From positions 1 through 64,000 of the forward strand of contig JACJZP010000013.1 in the NCBI GenBank assembly GCA_020635535.1: DNA of 64,000 nt, given 5' to 3'. Below are positions 1 to 7,455 of this stretch, in pieces (within the stretch, counting starts at the first letter, position 1; each line of letters starts with the position of its first letter). The notes under the pieces were generated by a model, which saw only the letters and a list, made by a program, of their open reading frames with translations, searched no databases and had not been told where the DNA came from. The position numbers were made by a program, and so were the translations under genes. Origin of the DNA: Flavobacteriales bacterium (GTDB taxonomy: Bacteria > Bacteroidota > Bacteroidia > UBA10329).

Positions 1-1736
1 ACGCCATCTGCGCCATACTCTGCAATCAGGTCAAGCGGGTCGGGTGAATTGCCCAGCGACTTGCTCATTTTTCTGCGAAGCTTGTCACGTACAATTCCCG
101 TTAGATACACGTTTTTGAACGGAAGTTCGCCACGGTATTCGTAGCCCGCCATCACCATTCGCGCCACCCAGAAAAAGAGAATTTCTGGAGCGGTAACGAG
201 GTCATTGGTCGGATAGTAATAGTTGATATCCTTGTTATCCGGGTCTTTGAAACCGTTGAACACGGAAATTGGCCATAGCCAAGATGAGAACCACGTGTCT
301 ACTACGTCTTCATCCTGCTTCAAATCTGAAATCTGAAATCTGAAATCTGAGTTCGCTGACTTGAACTTATCAAACGCGTCCTCTGCCGATTTAGCTACTT
401 GATAGTTGCCATTCGGATCATACCAAGCAGGAATGCGCTGTCCCCACCACAGTTGGCGGCTGATGCACCAATCGCGGACATTCTCCATCCAATACTTGTA
501 GGTGTTAATGAACTTATTCGGGTGGAACTGAATGTTGCCGTTCAGCACGTTTTCCAATGCAGGCTCGGCCAGTTTTTTCATGCTCACGAACCACTGCTCA
601 GAAAGGCGTGGCTCAATAACCGCATCGGTCCTTTCCGAATAACCGACCTTATTCATGTACTCCTCGATCTTCACGATCTGACCAGCCGCCTCAAGGTCTT
701 TCGCAATCTTCTTACGGACCACAAAACGGTCTTCGCCAACATAGAATTGAGCTGCTTCGCTCAGCGTTCCATTCGGGTTAAGAATATCGATGGTTTCGAG
801 GTTGTGTTTCTGCCCGAGGTTGTAGTCATTCTCATCGTGCGCTGGCGTCACTTTCAAGCAACCCGTTCCGAATTCCATATCCACGTATTCATCCAGAATG
901 ATCGGAATGCTACGCTTCACCATCGGAACAATGGCGCGCTTGCCATGCAAATGCGTGAAACGCTCGTCATTCGGGTTGATACAAATGGCGGTATCGCCAA
1001 GTATGGTTTCAGGTCGGGTGGTGGCAATGGTGATATAGACCCCCTCCGACTCCCCCTTTCCAGGGGGAGAGTCTGCCGAGCGCTCCCCTCCTTGGAAGGA
1101 GGGGTCGGGGGAGGTCATGTCGACCTGATATTTCACGTAGTAAAGCTTCGACTGAACCTCTTTGTGGTTAACTTCTTCATCCGAAACCGCGGTCAAAGCC
1201 GATGGATCCCAGTTCACCATTCGGTGACCTTTGTAGATCAATCCTTTTTCGTGCAGGTCGATGAACACATCCAAAACCGCATCGCTCAGGTCATCCTCCA
1301 TCGTGAAACGCGTACGTTCCCAATCGCAGGAAGCTCCGAGTTTCTTCAACTGTTCGAGAATGATGCCGCCATGTTTGTGCGTCCATTCCCAAGCATGCTC
1401 CAAGAATTCCTCACGCGAAAGATCCCATTTCTTGATACCTTGATCGGCCAGTTTCTTCACCACTTTGGCTTCTGTGGCAATGGAAGCATGGTCGGTACCA
1501 GGAACCCAACAAGCGTTCTTTCCCAACATTCGCGCCCTACGCACCAACACATCCTGAATGGTGTTGTTGAGCATGTGGCCCATGTGCAGCACGCCTGTCA
1601 CGTTCGGTGGCGGAATGACAATGGTGTACGGCTCGCGCTCGTCCGGCTCCGAATGGAAATATCCGTTCTCCATCCAGTAGCTGTACCATTTGTCTTCGGT
1701 AAGGCTTGGGTCGTACTTTGCTGCAATCTCGCTCAT
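1..1736 (-). CDS. valS: Valine--tRNA ligase, 3' part outside window
   Basis: Cytoplasmic class I aminoacyl-tRNA synthetase that charges tRNA-Val. About 578 codons are visible from ATG at 1736 (complement); the C-terminal part, including the end of the catalytic region and the anticodon-binding domain, lies beyond position 1. The HIGH-type motif HMGH is at residues 51-54 in PPPNVTGVLHMGH; ATTRPET marks the CP1 editing domain; DTWFSS and KMSKS (about residue 553) mark the catalytic core. Two stretches do not fit the family and are encoded by DNA repeats that keep the frame: about residues 207-233 (before ATTRPET) and about 463-473 (before DTWFSS). No stop codon interrupts the visible part. The family assignment is certain; the insertions were judged from remembered family spacing, not from an alignment. 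Confidence 0.97.
   Translation of the reverse strand, partial: MSEIAAKYDPSLTEDKWYSYWMENGYFHSEPDEREPYTIVIPPPNVTGVLHMGHMLNNTIQDVLVRRARMLGKNACWVPGTDHASIATEAKVVKKLADQGIKKWDLSREEFLEHAWEWTHKHGGIILEQLKKLGASCDWERTRFTMEDDLSDAVLDVFIDLHEKGLIYKGHRMVNWDPSALTAVSDEEVNHKEVQSKLYYVKYQVDMTSPDPSFQGGERSADSPPGKGESEGVYITIATTRPETILGDTAICINPNDERFTHLHGKRAIVPMVKRSIPIILDEYVDMEFGTGCLKVTPAHDENDYNLGQKHNLETIDILNPNGTLSEAAQFYVGEDRFVVRKKIAKDLEAAGQIVKIEEYMNKVGYSERTDAVIEPRLSEQWFVSMKKLAEPALENVLNGNIQFHPNKFINTYKYWMENVRDWCISRQLWWGQRIPAWYDPNGNYQVAKSAEDAFDKFKSANSDFRFQISDLKQDEDVVDTWFSSWLWPISVFNGFKDPDNKDINYYYPTNDLVTAPEILFFWVARMVMAGYEYRGELPFKNVYLTGIVRDKLRRKMSKSLGNSPDPLDLIAEYGADG
319..351. repeat. 7-bp tandem repeat inside valS
   Basis: About four head-to-tail copies of the heptamer TCTGAAA (TTTCAGA on the coding strand). 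Because 7 is not a multiple of 3, the units are read in shifting frames, giving the coded run SDFRFQISDL. The array sits just before the codons for the DTWFSS core motif. It is seen directly in the sequence. Confidence 0.85.
1039..1119. repeat. Double-hairpin palindromic repeat inserted in valS
   Basis: Two small inverted repeats lie next to each other: CCCCCTTTCCAGGGGG-type and CCCCTCCTTGGAAGGAGGGG-type, with a further outer inverted pair (CCCCTCCGAC / GTCGGGGGAGG). The whole stretch is read through in frame in valS. A similar pair of G/C-rich hairpins occurs at 17523-17569 between genes, so this looks like a dispersed element, not family sequence. Confidence 0.8.
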
Positions 1737-1759
1737 GGAATCCTAAATTTTGAAGGGTG

Positions 1760-1767
1760 CAAAATTA
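1760..1767 (-). promoter_or_regulatory. Possible -7 element of valS promoter
   Basis: On the complement the sequence is TAATTTTG, matching the Bacteroidota -7 consensus TAnnTTTG, 24 bases before the valS start. A good -33 TTTG is not seen at the usual distance. A 17-bp palindrome (GAACTCAA-T-TTGAGTTC, 1787-1803) lies just upstream. Confidence 0.35.
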
Positions 1768-1861
1768 GGAATTGTAAGCAGCTTCCGAACTCAATTTGAG
1801 TTCATTTATACAATCGAATCGGGTAAAATACGTGTGATAGAGCTACAGACGTATAAGCGAC

Positions 1862-2254
1862 CTAATCTCGGTCGTCATCATCATCATCTTCTGCATCAGC
1901 GTCATCGTCAGCGTTGTCAGAATCATCATCATCACCGCCATCGTCTTCAACTTCAACATCTGCATCATCCAAGCGGTCTTCAATTTCCTCTCTTGCCTCA
2001 TCAGTCAAGTTGCCATCCTCATCATAATCATCATCATCTTCAATGATCGCCTGAGCTTCAGCAACAGTCATTCGCACCAGATAGTAACGGTCTTCAGTTT
2101 CAAACGGCAAAGCAGAAACACGTCTTCCTTCAGCATTGGTGAAGGTTACCAAATAGTCCTCAAAGCCATAAGGGTATTCCAACTTGATCTGTTCTTTGAC
2201 CGTTGTGTCCAACTTGTCATAGTCTTTTACGATCCGTGGTTTTGAAGTACTCAT
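1862..2254 (-). CDS. Conserved protein with acidic aspartate-rich tail
   Basis: 130-residue cytoplasmic protein. The start MSTSKPRIVKDYDKL at 2254 is chosen because the upstream in-frame extension (to 2347) has no family character and lies in the divergent promoter region. Residues 1-75 form a compact region with YPYGFEDYLVTFTNAEG and SALPFETEDRYYLVRM; the rest is a highly acidic tail dominated by Asp/Glu. I recall similar short acidic-tailed proteins in many Flavobacteriia, sometimes misnamed DNA primase; no catalytic motif is visible here. The tail is probably disordered. The function is unknown. It is divergent from the DUF1573 gene. Confidence 0.7.
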   Translation of the reverse strand: MSTSKPRIVKDYDKLDTTVKEQIKLEYPYGFEDYLVTFTNAEGRRVSALPFETEDRYYLVRMTVAEAQAIIEDDDDYDEDGNLTDEAREEIEDRLDDADVEVEDDGGDDDDSDNADDDADAEDDDDDDRD

Positions 2255-2410
2255 TTTGGTGTGTGTTGTATGATTTATTGGTTTTCGGGGGTCAATGCTA
2301 TAAAATGTATTTGTTCTTTCTATCGGTTTGGTCAAAAAAAGTTTCAATTGTTCGTTTGGTATGGGTTCGAAATAGAGTCAGGTTTTTGGCATTAACACTT
2401 CATTAACAGG

Positions 2411-2437
2411 TTGATCTGTAGACAACTTGTAGTTTTG
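2411..2437 (+). promoter_or_regulatory. Possible promoter of DUF1573 gene
   Basis: TAGTTTTG at 2430-2437 matches the Bacteroidota -7 element TAnnTTTG; a TTG lies at 2411-2413. The spacing is shorter than usual, so only the -7 box is convincing. It is about 47 bases before the ATG at 2484. Confidence 0.35.
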
Positions 2438-2483
2438 AATTTCAGTTTGATCAAGTGAAACCAACAACAAATTTTAAATCATT

Positions 2484-2930
2484 ATGAAAAAAGCAATGTT
2501 ACTTATGGCAATGGTCGTTGGATCGTTTGCATATGTTGCAGCTCAAGTAGCTGGACCACAGATTGAGTTCGATAGAACTGAGCACGATTACGGTGAGGTG
2601 GAGCAAGGAGGCGATGGAACAACCGAGTTCGTATTTACCAACACTGGAACCGAACCATTGATCATTTCTAAGGCAAAAGGTTCTTGTGGATGTACTGTTC
2701 CAGAGTGGCCAAAGGAGCCGATTGCACCAGGAGCAAAGTCTGCAATCAAAGTTAAATATGACACCAAGCGTGTTGGACCTATCAGCAAGTCTGTTACCAT
2801 TACTTCAAACTCTGTTGATAACAGCACTTTCCTGTTGAAGATCAAAGGAACGGTTAAGGCGGTTCCAACTGAGGAAGATGCAATGCCGGAAAGCGAAACG
2901 ATTGAAGGCGCAACTCCTGTTGAGGAGTAA
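2484..2930 (+). CDS. DUF1573 domain exported protein
   Basis: 148 residues with a clear signal peptide (MKKAMLLMAMVVGSFAYVAAQ), so periplasmic or surface-exposed. After cleavage one DUF1573/ASH-like immunoglobulin fold fills the protein: FDRTEHDYGEVEQGG, FTNTGTEPLIISKAKGSCGC, and a final strand with the pattern LLKIKGTV. The SCGCTVPEWP motif is diagnostic of DUF1573. The C-terminal 25 residues are acidic and unstructured. It is a single-gene unit: its own probable promoter upstream and a strong terminator 27 bases after the stop. DUF1573 proteins are very common in Bacteroidota; the molecular role is not known. Confidence 0.85.
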   Translation: MKKAMLLMAMVVGSFAYVAAQVAGPQIEFDRTEHDYGEVEQGGDGTTEFVFTNTGTEPLIISKAKGSCGCTVPEWPKEPIAPGAKSAIKVKYDTKRVGPISKSVTITSNSVDNSTFLLKIKGTVKAVPTEEDAMPESETIEGATPVEE

Positions 2931-2956
2931 GAAACAACACTTTCAGAGTGAAAGAA

Positions 2957-2985
2957 AAGTCCCGATAATTGTCGGGACTTTTTTA
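2957..2985 (+). terminator. Rho-independent terminator of DUF1573 gene
   Basis: Inverted repeat AAGTCCCGA-taat-TGTCGGGACTT followed by a run of T. It ends 17 bases before the next start codon, so the aminotransferase is expressed separately or by read-through. Confidence 0.85.
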
Positions 2986-3001
2986 TGCCTGAAACTGAAG
3001 G

Positions 3002-4201
3002 ATGCCAAGACTATCGCTAAAGGGAAAACAAATGCCGGAATCGCCTATCCGGAAGCTTGTGCCGTACGCAACAGCCGCTAAAGCTGCGGGTAAGAAGGTG
3101 TATCACCTGAACATTGGCCAGCCCGATATTGAAACCCCTGAAGTGGCTCTGAATGCCATCAAGAATCTTGACAGAAAGGTTATTGAGTACAGTAACTCTG
3201 AAGGATATGCAAGCTACCGTGATGGCTTGGCGAAATATTACCAAGGTGTTGGAATCGATGTTCTGCCAGCGGACATAATGGTTACCACGGGAGGTTCCGA
3301 AGCATTGATCTTTGGTTTTATGACCTGCATGGATCCAGGTGATGAGATCATTATTCCAGAACCATTCTATGCAAACTACAACGGGTTTGCCACGATGGCA
3401 GGATTGAATGTGAAACCAATTACTGCCAAAATTGAGGATGGTTTTGCTTTGCCGCCCATTTCAGAGTTCGAAAAGCGAATTACCGATAACACGCGCGCCA
3501 TACTTATCTGCAATCCAGGAAATCCGACAGGTACACTTTATGATCAAGAGAGTCTCGAAGCACTTGCCGCCATTGTGCAGAAGTATGATCTATTCCTTTT
3601 TGCAGATGAGGTGTACCGTGAGTTCTGTTATGAAGGAGCAACGCCATTCTCGGCCATGAATCTGAAAGGAATAGAGCAGAACGTGGTTATGGTTGACAGT
3701 GTGAGCAAACGCTACAGCATGTGCGGTGCGCGTGTTGGGGCCTTGGTTTCAAGAAATAAAGAATTGATGACCAATGCTTTGAAGTTTGCGCAAGCAAGAC
3801 TCAGTCCGCCTACACTCGGCCAGATTGCAAGTGAAGCCGCCTTGGACGCACCGCAAGAGTATTTTGACCATGTGAAGGAAGAATATGTGCAACGGAGGAA
3901 CACACTTGTGGATGGTTTGAATGCGATTGAAGGAGTTACCTGTCCGAAACCTGCTGGGGCATTTTACGCCATGGCGCAATTGCCTGTTGACAGTGGTGAC
4001 AGATTCTGCCAGTGGATGCTGGAAGAATTCGACTTTGATGGTGAGACCGTGATGATGGCTCCCGGAAGTGGTTTCTACTCAACTGTAGCGTTCGGGCAAA
4101 AACAGGTCAGAATTGCGTATGTGCTGAAAGAAGAGGATCTGAAACGTTCGGTTGAGGTAATTGAAGCAGGGCTCAAAGCCTATCCGGGCAGAACGCTCTA
4201 A
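3002..4201 (+). CDS. PLP-dependent aminotransferase, class I/II
   Basis: 399-residue cytoplasmic fold-type I aminotransferase, aspartate-aminotransferase-like. Visible motifs: IGQPDIETP near the N-terminus, TTGGSEA (95-101) for the phosphate pocket, NPGNPTG (171-177), ADEVY (201-205) with the pyridine-binding Asp, and Lys236 in SVSKRYSMCGARVG as the Schiff-base lysine. The start at 3002 gives MPRLSLKGKQMPESPIRKL, which fits the family opening; the internal ATG at 3032 is possible but would lose it. Substrate specificity cannot be read from sequence. Its stop codon overlaps that of the convergent regulator gene by 4 bases. Confidence 0.93.
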   Translation: MPRLSLKGKQMPESPIRKLVPYATAAKAAGKKVYHLNIGQPDIETPEVALNAIKNLDRKVIEYSNSEGYASYRDGLAKYYQGVGIDVLPADIMVTTGGSEALIFGFMTCMDPGDEIIIPEPFYANYNGFATMAGLNVKPITAKIEDGFALPPISEFEKRITDNTRAILICNPGNPTGTLYDQESLEALAAIVQKYDLFLFADEVYREFCYEGATPFSAMNLKGIEQNVVMVDSVSKRYSMCGARVGALVSRNKELMTNALKFAQARLSPPTLGQIASEAALDAPQEYFDHVKEEYVQRRNTLVDGLNAIEGVTCPKPAGAFYAMAQLPVDSGDRFCQWMLEEFDFDGETVMMAPGSGFYSTVAFGQKQVRIAYVLKEEDLKRSVEVIEAGLKAYPGRTL

Positions 4202-5100
4202 ACGTCAATGATCAGCTTGTAGCCAACTCCGCGTATGTTGGCAATTTTGATTCTTGAATCAGCTTCCAGTTTCTTGCGCAGTTTGGATATGAACACGTCC
4301 AGAGTTCTACCCACGTAATCGCCTTCATCGTTCCAAACCATGCGAAGAATCGTATCTCGGTCTACGGTATCGTTCACAGACTCGTACAACAATTGAAGCA
4401 GGTCGCATTCCTTGCTTGTCAGTTCAATTTTCTCATTTCCTAAGATCAGTTCCATTGTTTTTGGATTGAACCGATACTTCCCGATCTGAATGGACTCGAT
4501 CTTGGCACTTGATTTCGGTTTGCTGCTAAAAAAGTAAATCAGCAGACTGGCCAGCAGCATGATGAATAGCGTTAGAAGCAACCAAACCTTAGTGATGCTG
4601 CTGAAATCTTCGGTTTCCAACGGGGCGGCTGTGGTTTCAGCCGAAACCACAGAAGCGGAATCGGGTCGGTCCAGGTCAATGATCTTCAGATAGTAACATG
4701 CCTTTGGTTGACTTCGGCCCATACAGGCTGGCACGCTTTCCTCTTCTATGGAACTGACCTTGTAGCTGTGAACAATCTGGTTTGAGTCGCATGTTACGAA
4801 CTGAACAATGTAGTTCGAAGCTAAACCTGTTGACTCAATTAGGCTATTAATTATCGCGGAAACGGTATCTGGTTGAAAACTGAACGCATTTTCAAAAGAT
4901 AGTATGTGGGTGTTTCCTTCGGTTCTGACGGGAAGAACACGGGAGGTGCTATCGCCAACACTCAATAGCAGCTGATGCCCGATCATTCGTAACGCGACTT
5001 GCTTGTTGGCTTCAGTTCGAAGGACAGAATTGGTGTCACTCGCTACGCAACTCAGCGAAATGAACGCAAAAACACCCCATGTAAGTAGCCACCTTAGCAT
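4198..5100 (-). CDS. Membrane-anchored winged-helix transcriptional regulator
   Basis: 300 residues. Order: signal peptide or first membrane segment (1-20), a periplasmic region of about 150 residues with two cysteines (C104, C126) and a third at C135, one membrane span (about 172-192), and a cytoplasmic OmpR/PhoB-type winged helix (about 207-300) with LTSKECDLLQLLYE, VDRDTILRMVW, GRTLDVFISKLRKKL and IRGVGYKL. There is no receiver domain or phosphorylatable Asp. The layout resembles ToxR/CadC-like one-component sensors with the order reversed: sensor at the N-terminus, DNA-binding at the C-terminus. Likely it transmits an envelope signal directly to a promoter; the signal and targets are unknown. 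Confidence 0.85.
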   Translation of the reverse strand: MLRWLLTWGVFAFISLSCVASDTNSVLRTEANKQVALRMIGHQLLLSVGDSTSRVLPVRTEGNTHILSFENAFSFQPDTVSAIINSLIESTGLASNYIVQFVTCDSNQIVHSYKVSSIEEESVPACMGRSQPKACYYLKIIDLDRPDSASVVSAETTAAPLETEDFSSITKVWLLLTLFIMLLASLLIYFFSSKPKSSAKIESIQIGKYRFNPKTMELILGNEKIELTSKECDLLQLLYESVNDTVDRDTILRMVWNDEGDYVGRTLDVFISKLRKKLEADSRIKIANIRGVGYKLIIDV

Positions 5101-5214
5101 GTTGCAAATCTATTGTGTTACCGAGCCTATTGAAAATGGGACAAACTCATTTTACAATCATTTACACTTGTTTTATGAACCAATGAAGCGGTTCGGCCTA
5201 CATTATGGATTAAA

Positions 5215-5490
5215 ATGGAGCCAAACGACAATTTGAAAATAGTAGCCGATTTTGAAGAACCTCCAAGTTCGAATAAGGTTTTGGACCCTAAACTTTTTAT
5301 GCATGGAGATTCCTATTGGGTGCGGGAAAATATGAAGTGCAAATACCCACTACAAGTAAATACAATTGAGGATTTTGAGATTGGCGGGAAGGTCATTTTT
5401 ACCATTGAACTCAAATGCACGCGGGAAGTAATTCCAATGATGTTCAAGTTCAAGGGTGGTGAATTGAAGGTGGAAAAGTGGGAGTGTTAG
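5215..5490 (+). CDS. Small hypothetical protein
   Basis: 91 residues, no signal peptide and no membrane span. It is beta-rich in appearance, ending in VIFTIELKCTREVIPMMFKF and VEKWEC. I do not recognise a family. It is divergent from the winged-helix regulator (114 bases between starts) and overlaps the TPR gene at the stop codons by 4 bases. Codon use resembles its neighbours and the ATG is well placed, so it is probably real. Confidence 0.55.
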   Translation: MEPNDNLKIVADFEEPPSSNKVLDPKLFMHGDSYWVRENMKCKYPLQVNTIEDFEIGGKVIFTIELKCTREVIPMMFKFKGGELKVEKWEC

Positions 5491-6170
5491 TTGGAAGAAC
5501 TCAACGAACTGGCCTGTCCAAGAGCAACTGTAGCGGCCAGAGAATCTTCAACTCCAAACCAGTAGCTTGCTAGTAACTCGTAATTCTTTGGATTGGTAGG
5601 TTCAGATTTGATAAGTTCCTCAATTGAAGTTTTTGCTTTTTCGCAATCAACTTTAGTAGCGCGACATCTGTAGGTATAAGCCATTGCCAATCGCTTTTTT
5701 ACCGCAGTGTTTTCAGGACTAAGTCTCAAAGCTTCCTCGTATTGGAAAATGGCGTTATGCCACCCATTTTTTCTAAGCCACCTGTCTCCGTCTTCAATAC
5801 AGTATAGAACGCGTTCCCTCCTTTCAATACTATCTATGGTAACAATGGTTTGGTGGTTGGTTTCAGGTTTCAGAAAGTCACGATTCAAATAAACTATGAA
5901 ACCAACTATCAGAAGAACACCGCTAAAAATCGACAACTTGATGAATTGGTCTTTTCTTCTAATTCGAACAACTCTGTGACGGATTTCCTCCAATTCTTCT
6001 TTTGATATTACTTTTTTGGACGAATTCTCTTTTTTCGCCTTCTGATAGGCTTTTTTGATTTCTGCAAATTGTTTGCCTCGCTCAAAATATCTAATCCGCT
6101 CACCTAGTAGAGCCTTGTTCGCTCTTAGAGCGTCACGCATAGCCTGTATAGAACCGAAATCTCCTCCCAT
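5487..6170 (-). CDS. Single-span membrane protein with TPR-like region
   Basis: 227 residues. N-terminal cytoplasmic part (1-90) is basic and probably coiled-coil, with KKAYQKAKKENSSKKVISKE. One membrane span at about 92-110 (LSIFSGVLLIVGFIVYL) follows a cluster of Arg/Lys, giving N-in topology. The C-terminal part (about 130-227) holds TPR-like helices: GWHNAIFQYEEALRLSPENT and later AKTSIEELIKSEPTNPKNYE. It probably works as a periplasmic-side protein scaffold; the partner is unknown. It lies 31 bases downstream of the NamZ gene on the same strand and may be co-transcribed. Confidence 0.7.
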   Translation of the reverse strand: MGGDFGSIQAMRDALRANKALLGERIRYFERGKQFAEIKKAYQKAKKENSSKKVISKEELEEIRHRVVRIRRKDQFIKLSIFSGVLLIVGFIVYLNRDFLKPETNHQTIVTIDSIERRERVLYCIEDGDRWLRKNGWHNAIFQYEEALRLSPENTAVKKRLAMAYTYRCRATKVDCEKAKTSIEELIKSEPTNPKNYELLASYWFGVEDSLAATVALGQASSLSSSN

Positions 6171-6201
6171 TCAGTGGAACTGAAGTTAAGAAAGAAAATA
6201 G

Positions 6202-7422
6202 CTATTTGTAATAGAGATACTTCTTACGCATCATCTTGAACTGAATCAGTTCGGTTTGCCACGTTTCTCTGATTTCTTTGGCTGATTTTCCGGAAATGAT
6301 CTGTTTTCTTAATTCTGATGAACCGGCCAGTTTATCAAAGAAATCGGCTTTGAAGAACTTATCTTTTTCAGGGTAATCTTGGTAAGTCGAAATCAGCCAT
6401 TCCAAGTTCAATTGACCTTTGTTTCGAAGTGAATCTAACGGAATATCTGAGAGGTCGATGCCATTACATTTCTTGTTCTCCAACTTTGGATAGTTGGCTA
6501 CACCATCAATGCTTTTTGGGGTGAACTTAGTGTTGCCATTTGGCATTTTCGGATAACCAAATTGCTGGAACGGTTTATCCGTTCCGCGGCCTTCACTCAC
6601 TTCCGTTCCTTCAAAAAAGCAAAGACTTGGATAGAGATAAATGGCGGTTTGGTTTGGGAGATTAGGAGATGGTGCAATTGGAAGTTCGTAAGGTTTCTTC
6701 CGAGAGTAATTCTCCATTTCAACCACGGTCAAATTGCAATTGACATTGTTCTTCAACCAACCTTCACCATTCACCATCTTGGCGTATTCACCAACCGTCA
6801 TTCCATGCACAACAGGCACTTCATGCAACCCCACAAAAGAGGAAAGCCCCTTTTTCAGAACTGGTCCGTCCACGTAATGTCCGTTGGGATTTGGACGGTC
6901 TAGAACCAGCATCTCAATTCCATTTTCAGCGCAAGCTTCCATCATATAGCTCATAGTGCTGATGTAGGTGTAGAATCGCGTACCAACATCCTGAATGTCA
7001 AAGATCACCACATCCAAACCTTCCAACATTTCAGGTTCCGGCTTGTAGTTGCTGCCGTAAAGCGATACGATAGGCAAACCAGTTTTCGGGTCTTTACTGT
7101 CTGAAATTTTCGCGCCAGCGCTGGCATTTCCACGGAAACCATGCTCAGGTGCAAACACAGATTTCACGTTTATTCCTAAGCCTAGAAGCGTGTCCACCAA
7201 ATGCGTTTTGCCAACAACTGAAGTTTGGTTGGCCACAATCCCAACTGATTTCCCTTGGACAAGCGGCAAGTAAACTTCGGTTCTTTCGGCTCCCAATCGA
7301 AGTGGTTTCTGAACAGTTTCAACAACTTTTGGTTGCTCTGCTGGCGGTGGGGCAGGTGTAGGTTGACCACAGGCCGAAAGCCACGTGACAATCAGTAGAT
7401 ATTTGATAGTTTTAGCCATCAT
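6202..7422 (-). CDS. namZ: NamZ-type exo-muramidase lipoprotein (DUF1343)
   Basis: 406 residues from ATG 7422; a longer reading from 7455 would precede the signal peptide and abut the divergent gene. The N-terminus MMAKTIKYLLIVTWLSACG is a lipoprotein signal with the lipobox LSAC, followed by a Pro-rich linker. The body shows DUF1343 landmarks: GIVANQTSVV, VFAPEHGFRG, GLPIVSLYGS, FDIQDVGTRFYTYISTM, LDRPNPNG and GTEVSEGRGTDKPFQQFG. Characterised members of this family (NamZ) are exo-beta-N-acetylmuramidases that remove terminal MurNAc from peptidoglycan fragments. Here it is probably outer-membrane-anchored and acts in cell-wall recycling. Divergent from the FtsX-type permease with 33 bases between start codons. 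Confidence 0.88.
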   Translation of the reverse strand: MMAKTIKYLLIVTWLSACGQPTPAPPPAEQPKVVETVQKPLRLGAERTEVYLPLVQGKSVGIVANQTSVVGKTHLVDTLLGLGINVKSVFAPEHGFRGNASAGAKISDSKDPKTGLPIVSLYGSNYKPEPEMLEGLDVVIFDIQDVGTRFYTYISTMSYMMEACAENGIEMLVLDRPNPNGHYVDGPVLKKGLSSFVGLHEVPVVHGMTVGEYAKMVNGEGWLKNNVNCNLTVVEMENYSRKKPYELPIAPSPNLPNQTAIYLYPSLCFFEGTEVSEGRGTDKPFQQFGYPKMPNGNTKFTPKSIDGVANYPKLENKKCNGIDLSDIPLDSLRNKGQLNLEWLISTYQDYPEKDKFFKADFFDKLAGSSELRKQIISGKSAKEIRETWQTELIQFKMMRKKYLYYK

Positions 7423-7455
7423 CCTTACAGCACAAATCTCTTTCACGGCACGCAA

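Noticed and set aside
399..1799. Long open frame of 466 codons on the plus strand
   Set aside because: It is the antisense of valS, whose complement-strand product has the HMGH, ATTRPET and KMSKS motifs.
1787..1803. Terminator for the acidic-tail gene or valS operator
   Set aside because: The GAACTCAA palindrome has no T-run and only a one-base centre; it could be a binding site but there is no second copy or other support.
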